Source: Poa pratensis (Eukaryota; Streptophyta; Magnoliopsida; Poales; Poaceae). From it: 64,000 nt of DNA. The stretch spans positions 4,068,290 to 4,132,289 of the forward strand of contig CAMZMU010000012.1 of the NCBI GenBank assembly GCA_947311845.1, given 5' to 3'. How positions within the stretch are numbered: position 1 is the first letter of the stretch; each line of letters opens with the position of its first letter. The position numbers and the translations under genes were made by a program. The notes beneath the pieces were generated by a model, which saw nothing but the letters and a program-made list of their open reading frames with translations, had not been told where the DNA came from and searched no databases. Shown one piece after another: positions 58,314-64,000 of this stretch.

Positions 58314-58501
58314 ATCTACAAGAAGACCTCACTTATCGCGAGCATCCTATCCGTGTCCTGGATGAAGCTGAAAGGAAGACCCGTAACAAGACTACCAAGT
58401 TCCTCAAAGTTCAATGGTCTCACCATTCCGAGGAAGAAGCTACTTGGGAAAGAGAGTCTAGTCTTCGTGAGGAGTATCCCGACTTCTTTTCGCAATCTTA
58501 G
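58208..58501 (+). pseudogene. Integrase C-terminal chromodomain
   Basis: VFHVSQLRRCFKDP followed by KTTKFLKVQWSHHSEEEATW is the plant chromovirus integrase tail with chromodomain. It is thought to direct insertion toward certain chromatin. It is out of frame with the integrase core. Confidence 0.85.
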
Positions 58502-58537
58502 AATCTCGGGGCGAGATTCCTGTAAGGAGGGTAGATT

Positions 58538-61500
58538 TGTAACAGCCCAAAGTTGTGAACCTAAAAACCCGAGTAAATTTTCGCTTTTGCATATCATGCA
58601 TGCATCATGGCATCCATTTAAAATTGCTAAACAACACAATAGTTGGTTGGCAACATTGAAAAGTGAAATGCCGCACTTGCTTGAATCAAAACTTCCACCC
58701 CAAGAAGGCACTCAAGTTGCAAAACAAAATTCTTGACATCTTATATTTGTCAAGGAAGTTCCAAGAGCTCAAATTAATATTTTGCCCTTGATACAAAATT
58801 TTCTAAAATAATAACATTTGGAATTTGAGAAAAATGCTCTATTTTAAGACTATGAACAAATGTTGTCAAAAACATTTTATTTGGAGACACTAAAATTTGT
58901 GGAGCTACTACATGCTAAGGGGAGCCTCCCAAATTTTCCCAAATTTTTATAAAAAGTTTTGGTGCCCTAATAAAATTCAGGAACTGAAAGAGAAGAAAAG
59001 ACCCAGGCGGCGGTAGTACCGCTGGGTTAAGCGGTAGTACCGCCCGAGAGCTGCCGCAGCCGCTATCGCAGCCGCTACCGCCAAAATCGGCGTCTGAGGC
59101 GCTGGACCGGTACCAACTGGTACCGCTGCCGGTACCGCCGAGGTGGGAAGAGCGAAAACAGAACGCACCAGCGGTACCACCGCTGGGTTAAGCGGTAGTA
59201 CCGCCGCTGCAGGATTTTCAGCACGGGCTAAAGGCCACTGCCCCTGCCCTATCCACTCACTCTCTCTCTCTCCTTTCTTCCCCACAAGCTCCAAACCGAG
59301 CCCACCATGGCTGAGCTCGCCGCCGGAGTTTGAGCTAGGCCCGAGCAAATCGAAGACCATAGGAAGTTGCACCTCGACGTCCTCTACCATTCCACCGAAG
59401 GAATCAAGCCAAAGCGTTGTACATTGCCCGGATTCGCGTTCTTCGTCCGTGACGTGCGCCGCACTCCAAGCAAGTCGTCGTCGACCCCGACCTCCCCCTT
59501 CTTCGTCAAGCCTACCCAGGAGTTCAGGGTGAGCATGTGAACCTCCCCATGCTTTCTCTCTCGCTCCCTCTTGCTCTCTGGCTCAAATGCACCGAAGCTC
59601 GCCGTTGCACCGCTCTTGTGCGTACCCCGGATTTTTTCCGGTTATTGTTACCACCGGATAATCTGATTCACCTATTGTCCACACTAGTGTTTACTTCTCC
59701 CCCCAAACTTTGAAAAGTGGTTACAAGTATGTTGAATCACCCGAAACCATGCATCCTCACATGTCATGTCATTCATATGCAAGATAACCTTGGGTTCATC
59801 TATAGTAATCAACAAGTAAAGTTGAAGCATTACTTAAATCCCCGGTGTATTCGAGATGTGCCCCTCTTCGCATCCGAACTCCGTTTAAGTTGACTAGCTT
59901 GATTCATCCTTTTCTTGAGGATTTAAAATGTCATGTCATCATGAGTTTGCGCGTTGCATTTGTGAAGCATGTGTGGTGATTGATTGTTTCTTCCCGTATT
60001 TTGTGCTCCGATAGATCAAGCAGACGGGGTTCCCCCACAATACCCCGCCGAGCCGTACTATCAGCACTTCGAGCAAGGCAAGCGTACTCCCCCCTCTGAG
60101 CATATCTTATCCTATTTTCCGCAAGTATTTTCTCCACTATAATATTGCATGCGGTTCTAAATGTCTTCGTCTTGGAGTAGAGTATCCTATAGAATGCATT
60201 GAGATTCCTCATGCCAATTACCTGTTTCCCCTCCTACTACCATAGGTTTGTATTGTTGACCTTGAAATAATTAACTATGCTAGTGAGGCTTAGCCATGCT
60301 TAGTTAAATGCCTAGTGGTACTATGGTGGTACATGTTGGCAACAGGTGGAAAATGAGTTGATGGTGGAGAAATTGTGGTGATGGATAATAAAATGCTTAA
60401 GAGGCGGGGATGAGAGGCCATTGTGGATATGGTGGTTTGTCTCGTTCTCGCCGCCTAGGTGCGAGTTATGTACCTCCTGAACCAAGACTGAGCGTGCAAC
60501 CATGCGTGAGGCCTATGCAATTGCAGGAACCCTCATAGACTAAATAACTCGAGCGGGGCTAGCCAGGGTCCTCTAGTTTGGCTTTCCATTTGCGCGTGCG
60601 TGATGGTGGTTTGAACTGAGATGAGGATGGTGGTGTTAGGAAAATAAGTGGCCGTGGGGCGGGGTGTCGTGATCCTGGCAGCCCTACCGCCACTGATGAT
60701 CCTGGAAAGTCTTTAATGAGGGAGAAGTCGACACCGCTCCCACCCAGCCGGCTTTCCAAGGAAGAGAGCTAATGCGCAGGTAATGGGCCGGACGGTACGC
60801 GTGGCAAACATTGTACACCCCTGCAGGGTAAATCTTTTCGAAAAGCCGTGTCCGCGGTTACGGACGACTTGGGAATGGACGATGATCATAGAATAACTTT
60901 AACGGAATGACTAAAACTTGGGTACTAGAGGTACCAATTTCACGAATGCAAGGTTGACTTCCTCGAGGGTGATTCGGGGAGGTGCCTTTGATGAACAGGT
61001 ACAGTTGTTGATGATGGTTGATGTTGAGAAAGGTGGTAAAAGAAAGAGTACTTCTTACCGCTTTTTCAAATATTCTGATTAGTCGATGCCATTGAGTTAT
61101 GTTTTTCATAAATAAAATCAGCTTTATGCAAAACAGCCATATAACTTTGAAAGCCACTCATCGAGCATATATTAGCTCTTAATCTTGCGAGTTCGTCGAA
61201 CTCAACGTCGTTTGTTTTGTTTCAGAGGAGGACTTCACCGACCTCGAAGGTGGGTTCTTTGTGGACGTTGACGAGTAGTCTGGGGTTCCCAGGTGGCAGC
61301 TTGGGACATCTCGGGATAGCTGGCGCTGTGATGTTTATTTGTAGGCCTCTTAGGCCCTTATCTGGATCTTGTTGTTAGACAACTTAATTCGCTTCCGCGT
61401 GTTGTAATGTTGGGTCTGTGACCTCTGGTTGTCATTTGCTATCTTTCTCTATTATAAGAGTTGCTTATAATGTTTTGTGTCGTAGAGTCTGTGATGTGCC

Positions 61501-61711
61501 AGTTGTTCCACAAGTCTTGATCTCTCTATTATGCATTGAGGGATGTGCCTGTGTTAAGGCATCAATCGGGGTGTTGTGTTGCCGATGATCCATTCCGAGC
61601 AACACCTGCCAAAGGTTTTGGCCGGGGATTGGTAAAGCCGTAACCTCCGGTTGTATCGCTTAACCGGTGACACACAGCATCACTGTATAGCAGTCGGGTC
61701 GGGGTGCCACA
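58538..61711 (+). repeat. Second (3') LTR of the gypsy element
   Basis: The 3174-bp copy matches 50371-53538 and ends GGGGTGCCACA where the first ends GGGGCGCCACA. It is followed by TGGAG, the repeat of the left flank. Confidence 0.93.
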
Positions 61712-61868
61712 TGGAGCCTTGGAGGTTGCAGGCCGAGCCGCGGCCCTCACATCGGGCGGCGTCGACCTCTTGGCGGCGGAAGCTAGCTGCTCCACGACGA
61801 CACTCCTGCTTGCGAGTCCCTGCTGATATCCTCCGCCTTGGTCAGTGCTGCCACTCCGTAGACCACCA

Positions 61869-63232
61869 GGTGAGCTTCTCCCCTGCATAAATTTTGGTTT
61901 CCCCTTGATTTGGTTGTCCTTCTATCCCGGTTAATTCATTTCAGTTTCTTCTCTGCTAATACTATGCAGTTCTTCGCTCCGTGGTTCGGTTTCTCGAAGG
62001 TCAGGTTGCTCTGACATGGGACTGCGGAAAGAGAGGTACCACAGGGAGAGGACAAAGAGGGGTAAGAATCCCTGGAGAGACGGAGATAGGAGATGCTCTG
62101 AAGGATAGAGAAAAATTCTTCAGTTATTTTTGCTGCCTCACCTTCTCTAGGTGTGCTGCATGATCTCCACAATTGCTGATCTAGGTCGCTAGATCCACGT
62201 GTTCCCCTATCTGGTATGGTGTCATTTGTACAATTGTTGGACGCATTCGCGTGCTCCTGTCGTCTTCATCTCTTGTGCAACCCTGAACGTGCTTTTTCTT
62301 TTCTGTCTATTAGTTGTAGAGCTTGATGTTAATTGTATTTCAGAATTATTAGCCGTCCTTACAAAATGTTGGTCATTAGTGAACAGATAGAAGATCATTT
62401 ACACATACAGTTCGATTTCCACTGGTTCCTTCGAATGGCAGTAGCATGTCAAATTTTCATCTATATAAGCTACAGAGCAAGCATGGCACCAAATTGTCTG
62501 TAGTATGTGAATCCAGTGTACTAATTAGAAAAGACTCTCTGTGGAGTGGTGAGCTGTGAGCATGATGAGATGGTGGGTATCATTTTGTTCTATGGTCTAT
62601 GCTACCTTTGAATTTTTGCAGACAATAAAATCAGGTAGTTAACAGTTATGTGTGCTATACCCTATTATATCATGTAACCCGGATGGAGCTTTTGTTGCTT
62701 TTAAGTTGGAGGATCTTTTTATACCACATCTCAATTTTATTAAGCTGACAAAAAATGAGCTCATTCTTAATTGGTCAAGGCAGATAGAAGTAGTGTAGCT
62801 GCTGGAATTTATATAAAGTGCCAATATTGCTAAGTGATACTAGCACTTTCTCATTTAGTAGTCTCTTGCTCTTTACTAGGATTTTGGGATAGCTTTTGGA
62901 TGCACTATATCTTTTGGTCTTTTCTTATAGGTCTTCTTATCAATACAAGTGTTACAAATAATGTCTTTGGCTGGTTGTCACAGTGATATTCTCTATATGA
63001 TATTATTTCAGTCCAACTGACCATAGATAGAAAAAAAAATACAACACTGTTCTGAATTAGTATCCATGTTCTTTTATTTATTCATATCTTCTTTAACAGA
63101 TAGCGGGCAGTTCTTGTGGAAATAGATTCTTTTTAGTTAGAGCAGGAGTGCAGGACACATCTGCTCATTGCTACCATACGTTTTTATCATCTAATTAGAT
63201 TCTATAAGGTTTTAATTCTTTTTGTTCTGCAG
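61869..63232 (+). other. Probable intron(s) of the interrupted gene
   Basis: Sequence after the donor at 61869 is T-rich and intron-like. An internal exon may exist around 61970-62160 (acceptor TATGCAG before 61971; open frame 61981-62163), but nothing in it is recognisable. An acceptor (TTCTGCAG) precedes 63233. Confidence 0.35.
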
Positions 63233-63370
63233 GTTTGAAGGTTTCTTGGGATAGTCTCTGCTGTTGCGCATTTCGCGAGTACTGCAGCATGGAGAAGAAG
63301 CAGAATGAGACCATTGAGTAGATGGAGCAGGAGTTCCTTAGGGCCTTGCAGTCTTTCTACTATGACCAAG
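63233..63370 (+). pseudogene. PGRL1-like exon with an in-frame stop
   Basis: Between an AG acceptor and a GT donor the frame encodes EYCSMEKKQNETIE, a stop (TAG at 63319-63321), then MEQEFLRALQSFYYDQ. This closely follows the start of mature PGR5-like protein 1, whose Arabidopsis form has the same YCS, EKK, TI-EMEQEFL-ALQSFYYD pattern. PGRL1 is a thylakoid membrane protein that works with PGR5 in cyclic electron flow around photosystem I. The stop stands where relatives have Gln or Glu, one base from CAG or GAG. The next PGRL1 exon is not visible before the window ends. It is either a captured or decayed fragment, or a gene with a recent nonsense change. Confidence 0.6.
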
Positions 63371-64000
63371 GTTTCTTCTTATGCTTCTTGGCAGCTTCAA
63401 GGCTCATGTTTTCTTTTCTAGGGCTTTGAATTACTCAGTGGTCGCTTGTGCATTTTGGGCTCATTGGCAATACCCAGTGTGGTTGGTCACCTTTTGTTTT
63501 TGCTGCAGGGAGTGGATCTGTCAGAATTGATGCGGATGGTTGAACAGCAATAGAGGTTTTTTGAGTCCTAGGTGAACTCTCAGATTTTTTATGTCATTTA
63601 CATGAAGTGGATTATTGCGTGATTTGATTTTGGATAGCATGGTATGGTGTTGCTGATCCAAAGAACTCCAAGCCAACTCTGCTAATTCCAATAGGCATTC
63701 TTGTAATTTTTGTCATGCTTACCGTTTCTAATATTTTCCATTAGAGACCTTTCATGTGATTTTATCCCTGTCAATACATTCAGTTATAATCATGTGGGTA
63801 CTTTATCAAATCAGATAAATCACAATGGTGATATTACCACAAAAGAATCATGTTGGGAGATCAAAGGAAAGGCTTTCTGGGCAGGGATGTTCTGTTCACT
63901 TTGCGCATACCACTGGACATCAAAATTTGGAGAACAGGTACACACAAACTTGTTTTATTTCTGTTATCTAAATGCCCTCAAAATCTATATTCCATAACCA
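63371..64000. other. Unassigned sequence to the window end
   Basis: This is T-rich, intron-like sequence. The open frame at 63710-63997 has no domain I recognise and runs to the window edge. Further exons of the PGRL1-like locus may lie outside. Confidence 0.35.

Larger units (their letters stand above)
49849..61711 (+). mobile_element. Ty3/gypsy chromovirus insertion: partial internal region, LTR, internal region, LTR
   Basis: The insertion contains two long LTRs (50371-53538 and 58538-61711, TGTAACAGCC to GCCACA), a primer-binding site (53542-53553) and a full but decayed gag-protease-RT-RNase H-integrase-chromodomain interior. Before the first LTR lies a second copy of the last ~520 bp of the interior (49849-50370, matching 58017-58537). 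The block is therefore the remains of a tandem pair sharing a middle LTR. The flanks carry TGGAG at 49844-49848 and 61712-61716, as a target duplication would, even though the left end is not an LTR. The integrase-before-chromodomain order and C-terminal motif place it in the chromoviruses (Tekay-like). Confidence 0.88.
49742..61868 (+). pseudogene. Possible host first exon split by the gypsy insertion (49742-49848 and 61712-61868)
   Basis: The left piece is open from the ATG at 49742. If the 11.9-kb insertion and one copy of TGGAG are removed, the flanks read through smoothly (GCGC-TGGAG-CCTTGG) and a GT donor (CAGGTGAGC) follows at 61869. The next recognisable exon downstream in the same direction is the PGRL1-like one at 63233, so these pieces might be the 5' end of that gene. 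The predicted residues do not resemble any protein I know, and a frame starting at ATGGAACAG is equally open. The link is inference only. Confidence 0.35.

Overview
The window looks like a repeat-dense grass genome, most probably Triticeae (wheat, barley or Aegilops). The evidence is nested LTR retrotransposons with Athila/Sabrina-like and SIRE/Maximus-like termini, an Au-type SINE, many Stowaway (CTCCCTCCGT) and Tourist-like MITEs, and GC-rich monocot genes with GT-AG introns. It carries no bacterial, organellar, rRNA or CRISPR content. I place the lineage from repeat style alone, not from a database search.

Layout. 1-1450: 3' end of a decayed Ty1/copia element. 1484-3990: MITEs and unassigned AT-rich DNA. 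3994-21921: a complete minus-strand LTR retrotransposon (LTRs 3999-6147 and 19767-21916, TSD ATGAC) with a copia-type gag but no visible pol. It is itself split by a complete plus-strand, gag/protease-only Athila-like element (8154-15768, TSD GGAAT). 21950-25130: a decayed minus-strand LINE split by a 2.5-kb non-autonomous CACTA element (22231-24762, TSD TAA). 25870-31740: an NPH3/RPT2-type BTB gene (27256-30508, plus strand) surrounded by MITEs. 33723-38744: a six-exon RBP45/47-type RNA-binding protein gene on the minus strand, with an Au-type SINE and a MITE in its introns. 40608-44660: a second decayed LINE, split by a solo LTR (42080-44274, TSD GTCAG) related to the SIRE-like LTRs. 45872-46798: an intact single-exon carboxylesterase. 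48203-49142: its tail-to-tail paralogue with two frameshifts. 49742-61868: a possible first exon interrupted by an 11.9-kb Ty3/gypsy chromovirus insertion with an unusual left end. 63233-63370: a PGRL1-like exon with an in-frame stop.

The cellular genes do not form a pathway: a phototropin-signalling-type BTB adaptor, an mRNA-binding protein, two CXE-class esterases and a broken thylakoid electron-flow protein. What ties the window together is its insertion history, which can be read layer by layer from intact target-site duplications. I see no convincing new functional system. The observations most worth checking are the gypsy insertion whose left end is internal sequence yet is flanked by an apparent TSD, the nesting of two unrelated gag-only elements, and a duplicated locus that preserves a MITE empty site.
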